The notes under the pieces were generated by a model. The model was not told the origin of the DNA. It worked only from the letters and a program-made list of their open reading frames with translations, and did no database searches. A stretch of DNA of 17,340 nt, taken from assembly GCA_016705695.1 (NCBI GenBank), contig JADJLA010000010.1:1-17340 (forward strand), given 5' to 3'. The position numbers were made by a program, and so were the translations under genes. Source of the DNA: Sphingobacteriaceae bacterium. GTDB lineage: Bacteria; Bacteroidota; Bacteroidia; B-17B0; Aurantibacillaceae. Positions 1 to 8,246 of this stretch are shown in pieces; the stretch's first letter is position 1; every line of letters starts with the position of its first letter.

Positions 1-442
1 AACGATGTAAAGAACATCGAAATGGCCAACAATCATTTTTTATTAATACAGGCTCACCTCATTATATAGAACAAACTGAAAAGTAAGCACACTTAATGTT
101 GTTGAAGAAGGCAGAAAGATCAGGAACAGCGATCGCTTTAAAGAAGAAGGTACCAATGTAAATTTTATGGGAGAAGTTTGACGACCATATTTACATGTAA
201 TCACATACGAACGCGCGGTTGAAGATGAAACTTTATCATGTGGGAATCATGTGGGACCGCAGCGGCTCTTGCAGCAGCTTGTCTTTGGCATAAGCACTTC
301 AAAAATAATTGTTCAGTAAGCAACCACAAGGCGGAATGTTGAATGCAAAATTTGATAAAGGTACTTGCCAATACATTTTTATAATATTTGGCTCGAAGGT
401 TCCGCCCATTTTGTTTTTATGGTAAATATTGATATAGAATGA
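1..442 (+). CDS. dapF: Diaminopimelate epimerase, 3' part, frameshifted as read
   Basis: DapF converts LL- to meso-diaminopimelate in the cytoplasm, for lysine and peptidoglycan. The 5' end lies outside the window. Joining frames gives the family landmarks in order: NTGSPHY near 45-65, EEGTNVNFMGEV near 140-177, TYERAVEDETLSCG near 203-244 and an alanine-rich segment after it. The cysteine of the last block is the second catalytic cysteine of the family. The gene ends FVF..NIDIE with TGA at 440-442, overlapping the next ATG by ATGA, so the two are probably translationally coupled. Several single-base indels and an 11-bp duplication break the frame. The family assignment is firm; whether the breaks are biological is doubtful. 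Confidence 0.85.
235..256 (+). repeat. Perfect 11-bp tandem duplication in dapF
   Basis: ATCATGTGGGA occurs at 235-245 and again immediately at 246-256. It sits on the codons for the catalytic SCG of dapF, where the family has only one copy. Eleven bases shift the frame, so it either inactivates the gene or is a sequencing or assembly slip. Confidence 0.9.
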
Positions 443-986
443 CACGAACAGAATTTGCTTCAATAGCCGTTAACCCCGGTGAACTAACCGATTCCACTTT
501 AACCAAAGGCTTATTTATTTGCTTGCTTCACGTAAAACGTGTTCCTCCGCATATTGGTGTAATTATTGATGGAAAATATCATTCGCTCGCCACCAGCGGA
601 GGAACCGAATATTTCTATTTCGGCACTTCTTAGAACAATTCAGCAGCAAAAAATTGAATCCGCCTTTTGAAGATATATCCACATCCCGTATTTAGTAACG
701 ATCATATTAATTCAATGTTCCTAGAGACCTCGAAAAATATCCGCAAATACGATCGAATGAAGCAACCTGCTTATCTCCATTAAAAGATTTCTTTAATGAG
801 TTCTATGCCATAAATACCAGCAAAAACGACATGATCTTTGATCTTTTAAAGAGAATGGCAGCTAATAATTTTATTTTACAAGCATATTCACTAAATTTAA
901 GTCTAGAAAACAACACGTTCCATATACCAGTTTACTCGCAGGAAGAACTCAACGAAAAGATAAACGCCATAAGAAAAAACTATTAA
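439..986 (+). CDS. Unknown protein between dapF and the acetyltransferase, frameshifted
   Basis: I do not recognise this protein. The inferred product is about 180 residues. It starts at the ATG overlapping the dapF stop (MTRTEFASIAV) and ends ELNEKINAIRKNY with TAA at 984-986, one base before the next ATG. The first 64 codons are open; after about 630 the frame must change at least twice to continue through segments such as LEQFSSKKLNPPFED and MAANNFILQAYSLNL. It shows no signal peptide, membrane segment or obvious catalytic motif, so it is probably cytoplasmic. Its start overlap and one-base spacing to the next gene imply one transcript with dapF and the acetyltransferase. The reading frame is convincing from the packing and protein-like composition; the function is unknown. 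Confidence 0.6.
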
Positions 987-987
987 G

Positions 988-1509
988 ATGTTTATAAAAG
1001 GAGAACATATTTCGTTAAGAGCCATGGAGCATGATGATATTGAATTGCTTTATGAGTGGGAGAATAACATTGAGTTATGGCATGTGAGCAATACACAGAC
1101 GCCTTTTAGCCGCCATGTATTAAAAGAATTTGTAGATAATAGCCAATACGATATTTACACTAACAAACAATTGCGCTTAATGGTTGTAGAAAATTCTACC
1201 AGCCAAACAATTGGCACCATTGATTTTTTTGAGTTTGACGTACAGCACGCACGCGTTGGTGTAGGAATTTATATTCATCAAAATTATACCGGTAAAGGAT
1301 ATGCTTACGAAAGTTTGTTGCTAGCTATCAACTACTGTTTTAATATTCTTCATTTAAAATTTCCGTATCCATTGTAAATTCCAATGCTCCAAGCATGAAG
1401 TTATTTGAAAGCCGGCTTTGAAAAAACAGGGATCAAAAAAGCGTGGAATAAAACCTCTTTAAATCATTTTGAAGATGCTTTGGTTCCTTCAATCATCAAT
1501 GACAAGTAA
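988..1509 (+). CDS. GNAT family N-acetyltransferase (RimJ/RimL-like), one frameshift
   Basis: This is an acetyl-CoA dependent N-acetyltransferase of about 173 residues; the substrate cannot be told. The N-terminus MFIKGEHISLRAMEHDD is the typical beta1-alpha1 opening of the RimJ/RimL/SpeG-like group. RVGVGIYIHQNYTGKGYAYE at about residues 88-107 holds the acetyl-CoA pyrophosphate loop (Q-x-x-x-x-G-K-G-Y/A). NSNAPSMKLFE near 1380-1412 is the conserved motif B region, reached only after a frame change at about 1370-1405. It then continues KAGFEKTGIKKAWN to a TAA at 1507-1509. It starts one base after the preceding stop and its end overlaps the next gene's start. A GNAT gene between dapF and mltG is, from memory, a common Bacteroidota arrangement. 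Confidence 0.8.
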
Positions 1510-3539
1510 ATCAAATCATAAACTCATTTTATTTACCTTTTCAATTTGCATTTTACTTACAAATTGCGAAACGCGTACTGAAGTGAGTTCCGTTGAACAA
1601 AAAATTCCGGATAGTACCTATTTAAATCATTCCGATTCGGCGCGTTATGTGGGAATGAATACCTGCAAACTTTGTCACCAGGGAATTTACAATACGTTCA
1701 TCAATACCGGCATGGGTAAATCGTTTGATTTGGCTACAAAATCAAAATCATCGGGCGATTTTAAGAATGCTACATTCTTTGATAAGGAAAGCGATCTTCA
1801 TTACAAAGCATTTTGGGATAAGGACAGTTTATTTATAAAAGAATTCAGAAAAGGAAAAGACACAACGTGCCAAAGAACGGAGCAAGTAAACTACATCATT
1901 GGCTCTGGCAGCATACCAATTCGCATATTCAAAATGTAAATGGGTATTTAAATCAAATGCCAATGACCTTTTACTCGCAAAAACAAAAATGGGATCTTCC
2001 TCCCGGATTTGAAAATGGCATGAACTCACATTTTACGCGCAAAATAGGATTGGAATGCATGAGTTGCCATAATGGCTATCCTGATTTTGTGGATGGGCCT
2101 TGGCGAACAAATACAATTTTGTTCCAAACGGAATTGATTGCGAACGTTGCCATGGTCCGGGAAGTATACACGTAAATCAAAAACAAAGAGGCATTAAGAT
2201 TGATACATCCAAACAAATTGATTATTCGATCGTCAATCCATCCAAATTACCAATTGATCTGCAGTTCGACATTTGCCAGCGTTGAAGTTAATTTCTTCGC
2301 AAGGAAATGCTGTTTTGAAGAATAACCATCTTTTTACATTTCTTGGGAGCAAAAACCAAGCGATCAGATCAGTGGAGTTCTTCAAAATATAAAAATCCGA
2401 CGATGAATTTATTATGGCCTCACATTAGCCGATCGTTTAAGAAACAAAGTGCGTGTTTTATAAAGTCGGCAGAAAATTAAAACTAAAAATGCATTAAACC
2501 CCTACAAAGGCGCCATGACTCGCATATCACATGCCATAACCCGCACGTGAGTGTAAGCGAAATAAATGATGGTCATTTTAACGATGCTTGTAAAATTGTC
2601 ATTATTCAGGAAGCACTTGGAACTCTTGAAAGCTGCGCGAAAATGAGTGTTGTGAAGGCCGGCAACTCAAAAAAAAGGAGCGAGGGCAGATCCTTATCAA
2701 TCGGTTAATTGTGAAGTGTCATATGCCCTCATCAGGGTCAATTGATATCCGCATGGACAGTTCAGATCATTATATCAGAAAACCGATTACTAAAAAAGAA
2801 AGATAAGATCAAAGAATTTATTGGTTTGTACTATCAATGAAAAGACCCTTCGGCAAAAACAAAAGCAAGAGCTATATTCAACAATTGAGAAATGACAATA
2901 AGGCCTATTTAGATTCCGCTAAAAAAAACCTGAGCTCAAAACAAAAGAAGATATTAAGCTAATTTCAGGATCTGATCCATTAAGTTTATGACGCAAAATT
3001 TCAAGCAGATAATTTCGTATGTTGAAACTATTGGAGAAGAAAGCTGTTATAAGCAATTAAACAATTTGAGCTATAACAATAAAAGATGCTTGGGCATGTT
3101 ACATATTGCAGAAGCGTTTTATAAAATGGCGTCAAAAGGAAAGATCCTTAACATGGTTTGATAAAGCGTGCACATTAGCAAAATATAATCTTGATTTTAA
3201 ATTAAATTTGGGATTACATTGGCACAAGGTACTTTAATGAAAGAGGCCGGACACAACAATTTCTATTTGTGATCAAAGAAAATCCAAAGAAAGCCTCGAT
3301 CTATAATAATCTTGGGTACTTAAAGTTATTGCAAGGAAAAGGAAATGAAGCTCTGATCAATTACAATAAGCATTGGCCCGGAGCCGGATTCAGAATCTGC
3401 CTTATTGAATTTAGCAGGATACTATCTAAGTATTAATAATAAACCAAAAGCTTTAGAATTAATTAAAACAAATTTTAAAGAAAACCACAAAATCAGCAAG
3501 CTCAACAGAAAAAGAATTGAAACTGAGTTACAAAACTAA
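1499..3539 (+). CDS. Multiheme c-type cytochrome lipoprotein with C-terminal TPRs, badly frameshifted
   Basis: The inferred protein has about 680 residues. It begins with a lipoprotein signal (MTSKSNHKLILFTFSICILL then TNC, a lipobox-like cysteine), so it should be lipid-anchored outside the inner membrane. CxxCH heme sites are readable at 1664-1678 (CKLCH), 2056-2070 (CMSCH) and 2139-2153 (CERCHGPG). Further sites are implied once the frame is corrected near 2274 (CQRC), 2530 (CHNPHVS), 2590 (CK..CH) and 2710 (C..CHMPSSGSID). From about 2830 onward the text fits tetratricopeptide repeats, for example ASIYNNLGYLKLLQGKGNEA and SESALLNLAGYYLSINNKP near 3295-3440. It ends NRKRIETELQN, TAA at 3537-3539. 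Known relatives resemble cytochrome c554-type domains fused to TPRs, with a role in electron transfer. Partners and substrate are unknown. At least ten frame changes are needed. Confidence 0.75.
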
Positions 3540-3563
3540 CTATTTACCGAGTTCATAAGACCA

Positions 3564-4616
3564 ATGGCGGGGGAAAGTCAAAAATAAGATCCTATCTCTT
3601 TCTTATATTCCTAATTGTAATTGCCGTAGGTGGTTATTGGGTATACACAAATTTTTTTAAAACAAGTGTAAAGCTCAATAAGGATTACGAATTCATTTAC
3701 ATTCAATCTGGCATTTTTTTTTTTTTTGACATGAATGATATTATTTATGAATTAAAAAGACAGAATGTTTTAAGGGAAACAGAAAATTTGAGGTGGATGG
3801 CCAAAAAAATGGAACTCGATCAAAATATCCATCCCGGAAAATACCGCATCATTAACGGAATGATGCACTGTTAGATCATTAATTTAATAAAATACAATAA
3901 ACAAGAAAAAATAAAACTCACCTTCAATTCGCAGATTCATAATATGGAGGAATTTATTCTTTACGTGGACGATAAACTTGAATTAGATGAAGAACAATTA
4001 GAAGGATATTTTGAGGATCCTATTATGTTAGAGCGCGATTTCAATTTAACACCAAACTGTGCTTTTGCTACCATTATTCCGCAGATATACGAATTAAGTT
4101 GGACTACTAGCCTGCCCCACCTTATAAATGAATTGCGGAAAGGCTTATAATACTTTTTGGACCAAAGAACTACAGCCAAAGCAAAGAATACAAAATTAAG
4201 CATTGGAGAGGTGATCACCCTTGCGTCCATTGTACAAAACGAAAGTTATATACCGAAGAGCAACAAAAAATTGCGGGTGTTTATTTAAATCGTTTAAACA
4301 AAGGAATGCTTTTGCAAGCCGACCCTACCCCTAGTGTTTGCAAATAAGTTATGGGGCGTTCAGTGAATTTATGATAAGGATAAGGACATTGATTCGCCCT
4401 ACAATACTTATAAAAATAAAGGTTTGCCGCCAGGACCAATTTGTTTGGTTAAAACTCAAGTTCTGCTTCGGTTATTGATCTTACAAAGCACAAATACCTA
4501 TTCTTTTGCGCAAAGCCAGGTTAAATGGATATTCCGACTTCTCTGAAACCTACGAACAGCATACAAAATACGCCCGAGCCTACCAAAAGGCTATGAATAA
4601 TAAAGGAATTAAATAG
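3564..4616 (+). CDS. mltG: Endolytic murein transglycosylase MltG (YceG family), frameshifted
   Basis: MltG cleaves nascent peptidoglycan strands at the inner membrane and so sets glycan length. The inferred protein has about 350 residues: an N-terminal membrane segment (YLFLIFLIVIAVGGYWVY, about 3590-3645), a LysM-like region (DMNDIIYELK, HPGKYRI), then the YceG core. The catalytic motif LASIVQNE lies at about 4219-4243, its glutamate being the general acid of the family. It is followed by EEQQKIAGVYLNRLNKGMLL, QADPT near 4315, SPYNTYKNKGLPPGPI near 4392-4440, and a C-terminal segment around GYSDFSETYEQHTKYA. The stop is TAG at 4614-4616. The best start is the ATG at 3564. A run of 14 T at 3714-3727 and several lost bases break the frame. 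The position after dapF and GNAT fits the usual neighbourhood. Confidence 0.87.
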
Positions 4617-4686
4617 TGTTTGCCCAAAATGGAAAAAGAGGTTCGAAAGTAATTGCAGTTTTTTTACGATAAACTAATGGTTAGTT

Positions 4687-4822
4687 GCGCCGCGATTGTA
4701 GGGAAAGCCCTGCTTAGGGGCTTTGATAATGTTTGTTGGGCGAGGAGGCGACCAACGGAAGCCACGAGCCCTACAAACACAGCAAAGGGCAAGCAAGCTT
4801 AGGACGGAAAGCGAAAAGGCGC
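4687..4822. other. GC-rich nested inverted-repeat element in the mltG-cmk gap
   Basis: The 315-base gap 4617-4931 holds no gene, but its centre is much richer in G and C than its surroundings and folds as nested stems. From outside in: GCGCC (4687-4691) with GGCGC (4818-4822), TGCTT (4711-4715) with AAGCA (4791-4795), CTTTG (4721-4725) with CAAAG (4783-4787), and TGTTTGTTGGGC (4730-4741) with GCCCTACAAACA (4768-4779), 11 of 12 paired around a 26-base loop. GCTTAGG is also repeated directly at 4712 and 4797. The element could be a structured RNA or a REP/MITE-like mobile repeat. It does not match tmRNA, RNase P or SRP RNA as I know them. The rest of the gap (4823-4931) is AT-rich with at most a weak promoter (TTG at 4873, TACTTTTA at 4892). 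Confidence 0.6.
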
Positions 4823-4931
4823 CCAAATAAACGAAAAATACTTTTGAGGTTCGACTAATTATACATCACCTGTTGATTAAAAATCAGCTAGTACTTTTAC
4901 AAACTAAACTAAAATCAGTAAATTTATTGCA

Positions 4932-5637
4932 ATGCAAAAGATCACTATAGCTATTGATGGATTTTCGAGTTGCGGTAAAAGCACTATGGCAAAAGCATTG
5001 GCTCAAAAATTAAATTACAGTTATATTGATACCGGTGCCATGTATCGCTCGGTCACTTTATACGCTTTACAAAATGGCTTGATAGATCATAAAAAGAAAC
5101 ATGATTTTACCAAACTCATTGAAGAGCTTCCTAAAATAAAAGTTGAATTTATTTACAATCCAACCTTACATGCCTCTGAAGCATTTTTAAATGGCAAAAA
5201 TGTGGATAGAGAAATTCGCAGCATGGAAGTGAATGAGAATGTTAGCGCCGTAAGCTCCATAAAAGAAGTTCGCGAAAAAATGGTAGCCATGCAGCGTGAG
5301 ATGGGGAAAAATAAAGCGGTAGTAATGGATGGGCGCGATATTGGAACAAATGTTTTTCCGGATGCGGAATTAAAAATATTTATGACAGCTGATAATATGG
5401 TGCGCGCACAACGCAGACTGGATGAACTTAGCAGCCATGGCGATTATCATGATATCAACGATGTTTTACAAAATTTATTAAGCCGCGATCATGCTGATAT
5501 GCATCGCAAGAAAATCCTTTGATCCAAGCCAAAGACGCTATTGTTTTAGATAATACGATCTTAATAAAGAACAACAACTGGAATTTGTGATCAAACTCAT
5601 AGCCGATATGCAGTTAACAAAAGATCAGGTTGAATGA
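4932..5637 (+). CDS. cmk: Cytidylate kinase (CMP/dCMP kinase), frameshift near the end
   Basis: Cmk phosphorylates CMP and dCMP with ATP in the cytoplasm. The first 196 codons are open. The P-loop GFSSCGKST is at residues 9-17, IDTGAMYRSVT at about 35-45, the CMP-binding insert is around residues 60-110, and the signature VVMDGRDIGTNVFPDAELK is at about 132-150, followed by the lid region SRDHADMHRK. One base is lost at about 5515, after which the other frame continues PLIQAKDAIVLDNT and then, after another change near 5560, EFVIKLIADMQLTKDQVE, with TGA at 5635-5637. The corrected length of about 234 residues is normal. The stop overlaps the dgkA start (ATGA), suggesting coupled translation. 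Confidence 0.93.
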
Positions 5638-6005
5638 AAAAGAAACAAAGTCTTTATACTGCTTTCCTAATTGCCTTCAAAGGAATTGGATTTGCATTTA
5701 AAGAACGAAATTTTTTGATCGATGTATTTTGCGCAATTATTACCATCATTATTGGTTTTATTTTAAAGATCTCTAACCTGGAATGGATCGCCATTTTATT
5801 TTGCATTGCTTTAGTATTATGCTTAGAGATGTTGAATACCGTGATCGAAAAAACAATTGATCACTTACATCCCCAACACCATTCAAAAGCCGGAGAAATA
5901 AAAGATATTGCCGCGGGAAGTGTTTTAGTGGCTGTTATTTTTAGCGGGGTTATTGGCGCGGTGATTTTTTTGCCGAAGATCTTATTAAAATGCAGTGGAG
6001 TATAA
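5634..6005 (+). CDS. dgkA: Diacylglycerol kinase family membrane protein (DgkA-type), intact
   Basis: This 123-residue protein is one of the few unbroken genes. DgkA-type enzymes phosphorylate diacylglycerol (or undecaprenol in some lineages) at the inner membrane for lipid recycling. Three hydrophobic segments are visible, at about residues 29-45, 50-66 and 94-114. The signature EMLNTVIEKTIDHLHP (about 65-80) followed by KAGEIKDIAAGSVL (about 85-98) carries the conserved catalytic glutamate and metal/ATP-binding E-x3-N and K-D residues. The start codon overlaps the cmk stop, and a strong terminator follows 5 bases after the TAA, so cmk-dgkA is a closed unit. Which lipid it uses cannot be read from the sequence. 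Confidence 0.9.
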   Translation: MKKKQSLYTAFLIAFKGIGFAFKERNFLIDVFCAIITIIIGFILKISNLEWIAILFCIALVLCLEMLNTVIEKTIDHLHPQHHSKAGEIKDIAAGSVLVAVIFSGVIGAVIFLPKILLKCSGV

Positions 6006-6010
6006 ATGAA

Positions 6011-6034
6011 AAAACCCTCAAAAATGAGGGTTTT
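6011..6034. terminator. Bidirectional rho-independent terminator between dgkA and tRNA-Arg
   Basis: AAAACCCTCA (6011-6020) pairs perfectly with TGAGGGTTTT (6025-6034) around an AAAA loop. A T-rich tail follows on the plus strand, and the A-run at 6009-6014 gives a T tail on the minus strand. It sits between the dgkA stop and the 3' end of the convergent tRNA gene, so it can end both transcripts. Confidence 0.85.
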
Positions 6035-6042
6035 CTTTGATG

Positions 6043-6116
6043 TGGTACCGTAGGGAGTCGAACCCCAAACCTTCGCATCCGTAGTGCGATGCTCTATCCA
6101 GTTGAGCTACGGAACC
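6043..6116 (-). tRNA. tRNA-Arg (anticodon ACG)
   Basis: The reverse complement folds as a complete 74-base cloverleaf. It has a 7-bp acceptor (GGTTCCG with CGGTACC), a D stem GCTC/GAGC, an anticodon stem TCGCA/TGCGA with loop CTACGGA, a 5-base variable loop, a T stem TGGGG/CCCTA with the TTCGACT loop, and discriminator A. The anticodon ACG would be edited to ICG and read CGN arginine codons. No CCA is encoded. One acceptor pair (position 4 with 69) is T-T, which may be a read error. It is transcribed divergently from dapD and towards dgkA. Confidence 0.93.
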
Positions 6117-6132
6117 TTATAAATTAGGAACG

Positions 6133-6161
6133 CAAATATACGAATTTTTGGTAACTTGCAA
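6133..6161 (-). promoter_or_regulatory. Promoter of tRNA-Arg
   Basis: On the minus strand a TTG (6159-6161) is followed after 18 bases by TATATTTG (6133-6140), a full match to the Bacteroidota -33/-7 consensus TTG...TAnnTTTG. Transcription would start about 10 bases before the mature tRNA 5' end at 6116. It lies inside the 63-base gap shared with the divergent dapD gene. Confidence 0.75.
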
Positions 6162-6179
6162 GTCGAAAAACCTGATTTT

Positions 6180-6988
6180 ATGCAACAAATAATAGAGGCC
6201 GCTTGGGCAAACCGCGAATTACTTAAACAAAAGAAACCATTGCTACCATTGATAATGTGATCGAAAAACTCGACAAAGGTGAGCTTCGTGTTGCAGAACC
6301 CCTAGCTAATGGCACTTGGCAAGTTAACGAATGGATAAAAAAGGCTGTTATTCTTTATTTCCCCATTCGTAAAATGAATACCATTGAGGTTGGTCCCTTT
6401 GAATACCATGATAAAATGGCTCTTAAGCAAAATTACGCAGGGCTTGGCGTGCGTGTAGTTCCTAACGCTGTGGCTCGTTATGGAGCTTATTTGGCAAAGG
6501 GAGTTATTTTGATGCCCAGTTATGTGAATATTGGCGCTTATGTGGATAGTGGAACCATGGTTGATACTTGGGCCACGGTTGGAAGTTGCGCACAAATTGG
6601 AAAAAATGTTCACTTAAGTGGTGGCGTTGGAATTGGTGGTGTATTAGAACCTGTGCAAGCCGCGCCTGTTATTATTGAAGATGATTGTTTTATTGGAAGT
6701 CGTTGTATTGTGGTAGAAGGCGTTAGAGTAGGAAAACAAGCGGTTTTAGGCGCTAACGTGGTTCTTACCATGTCAACCAAAATAATTGATGTTACAGGTG
6801 ATAAACCTAGTGAAACAAAAGGTTTTGTTCCTGAAAGAAGCGTAGTTATTCCCGGATCGTACACCAAAAAATTTGCAGCGGGCGAATACCATGTGCCTTG
6901 CGCTTTAATTATTGGTAAACGTAAAGAGAGTACCGATCTTAAAACGAGTTTGAATGATGCATTAAGAGAACATAACGTTGCAGTATAA
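6180..6988 (+). CDS. dapD: Tetrahydrodipicolinate N-succinyltransferase, one frameshift
   Basis: DapD transfers succinyl from succinyl-CoA to tetrahydrodipicolinate, committing the cell to the succinylase route to diaminopimelate. The true start is the ATG at 6180 (MQQIIEAAWANRELLKQ), joined to the downstream frame by one lost base near 6232; the open stretch from 6257 alone would lack the N-terminal helical domain. The core holds LMPSYVNIGAYVDSGTMVDT, the WATVGSCAQIGKNVHLSGG block, GVLEPVQAAPVIIEDDCFIG and hexapeptide repeats of the left-handed beta helix, ending CALIIGKRKESTDLKTSLN. The corrected length of about 269 residues is normal. Together with dapF, the window thus holds two steps of one pathway in separate transcripts. 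Confidence 0.95.
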
Positions 6989-7956
6989 TAACATCCTCAT
7001 AATTCAAACTGCGTTTATTGGAGATGCAATTCTTGCGTCATCTCTAGTTGAAAAATTACATTCAAAATTTGCTACCGCTTCTATTTCAATTCTGGTGCGA
7101 AAAGAAATGAGGAATTTACAAAGACCATCCTTTTTTAAAAGAAGTTTTGGTTTGGGATAAGACCACAAACAAATACGGAAACTTATTTGGCACGCTAAGT
7201 AAGATAAGAAAAAACAAATATGATCTTGTAGTAAATTGTCATCGTTTTGCGAGTTCAGGATTTTTAACCGCATTTTCTGGAGCACGACATAAAGCCGGCT
7301 ACAAACAAACACCTTTTGCTTATTTATTTGATCACGCGCCGCATCATACATTTGGAGATGGTAAGCACGAGATTGAACGCTATAATAATTTGATCTCCGA
7401 TTTTGCAGGAACAGATATCTCAAAACCAAAAATATATTCTTCTGCTAGTGATATTGAAAAAATAAATCCTTTTTTAAAAGATAACTTCATTTGCATCGCT
7501 CCTTCATCTGTTTGGTTCACCAAGCAATTACCAATTGAGAAATGGATAGAACTTTGTGATCTGCTTTCTTCATCAACCACTATTTATATTTTAGGAAGCG
7601 CAAACGATTCCGATCTGGCAAAAAAGATCATATCAGAAAGCAAACATAACAACATCATTGATCTGAGCGGGCAATTAAGCTTACTCCAATCTGCCGCCTT
7701 AATGCAAAAAGCAAAAATGAATTATGTGAACGATAGCGCACCACTTCATCTAGCCTCAGCTACAAACGCTCCTGTAACTGCTTTCTTTTGCTCTACGGTT
7801 AAAGAATTTGGTTTTTATCCATTGTCGGATAACAGCAGAGTTATTGATGCGGGTGAGATGGATTGCAGACCTTGCGGAATGCACGGCTATAAAGCTTGTC
7901 CAAAGGGACATTTTAATTGCGCTAAGTTAATTGATGTAAAAAAGGCTGTTCAATAA
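6978..7956 (+). CDS. Glycosyltransferase family 9 (heptosyltransferase-like), one frameshift
   Basis: GT9 enzymes use nucleotide-activated sugars, classically ADP-heptose, to extend lipopolysaccharide core at the cytoplasmic face of the inner membrane. The family's N-terminal strand (NNILIIQTAFIGDAILASSL) begins right after a TTG at 6978, which I take as the start. That places it 11 bases inside the end of dapD. A frame change at about 7110-7135 joins the first part to VLVWDKTTNKYGNLF and the rest. ICIAPSSVWFTKQLPIEKW (about 7490-7545) and NYVNDSAPLHLASATNAPV (about 7720-7777) are the two sugar-nucleotide binding blocks. The C-terminus carries a cysteine cluster (CRPCGMHGYKACPKGHFNC), as I recall from other Bacteroidota members. 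The corrected length is about 325 residues. The exact sugar is unknown. Confidence 0.85.
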
Positions 7957-7963
7957 ATTAGCT

Positions 7964-7971
7964 TACCTTTG
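7964..7971 (+). promoter_or_regulatory. Possible -7 box before the small gene at 7980
   Basis: TACCTTTG fits the Bacteroidota -7 consensus TAnnTTTG, but no TTG lies at the proper distance upstream. The start of transcription would fall about 3 bases before the ATG, giving an almost leaderless message. The gene could equally be read through from the glycosyltransferase. Confidence 0.35.
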
Positions 7972-7979
7972 TAATAGAA

Positions 7980-8246
7980 ATGGAACCAAGCAGAGAACAA
8001 AAAAGTTCAAAGATCATAACAGAATTAGCAAAACGCATTGCCCAAATTGAAAATGGTGCCGATGCTGATCAAACGTTTGCTATTTTAAAACAATTGCAAG
8101 CGCTTTTTGAAAGCAATAGCTCCACTCATAGCCAAGAACTAGATATCATCAATTCTATCATGAAAAAGGAAATGAGGATCTATTGGCGCACCAAATTTGC
8201 TAAAGACAAAAAAAACATCGTTACGAGGTTGAATCAGTTGCTATAA
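7980..8246 (+). CDS. Small unknown protein, 88 residues
   Basis: I do not recognise this protein. It is intact, starts with an ATG 23 bases after the glycosyltransferase stop, and has no signal peptide or membrane segment. It looks helical: KIITELAKRIAQIENGADAD, then FAILKQLQALFES, then a basic C-terminal half (MKKEMRIYWRTKFAKDKKN, IVTRLNQLL). The charge pattern (acidic middle, basic end) and heptad-like leucine/isoleucine spacing would suit a small coiled-coil or a nucleic-acid or protein adaptor, but that is inference only. It is probably a lineage-specific gene, possibly cotranscribed with the glycosyltransferase. Confidence 0.65.
   Translation: MEPSREQKSSKIITELAKRIAQIENGADADQTFAILKQLQALFESNSSTHSQELDIINSIMKKEMRIYWRTKFAKDKKNIVTRLNQLL

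Noticed and set aside
1..4616. A decaying pseudogene region
   Set aside because: Conserved motifs survive intact between the indels and the same kind of break affects essential genes elsewhere in the window, so sequence error is more likely than decay.
4687..4822. tmRNA, SRP RNA or RNase P RNA
   Set aside because: The conserved start of tmRNA, the SRP domain IV motif and the RNase P core motifs are absent, and the size and fold differ.
6302..6867. Minus-strand open frames across dapD
   Set aside because: They are shadows of the highly conserved dapD frame and contain no recognisable protein.
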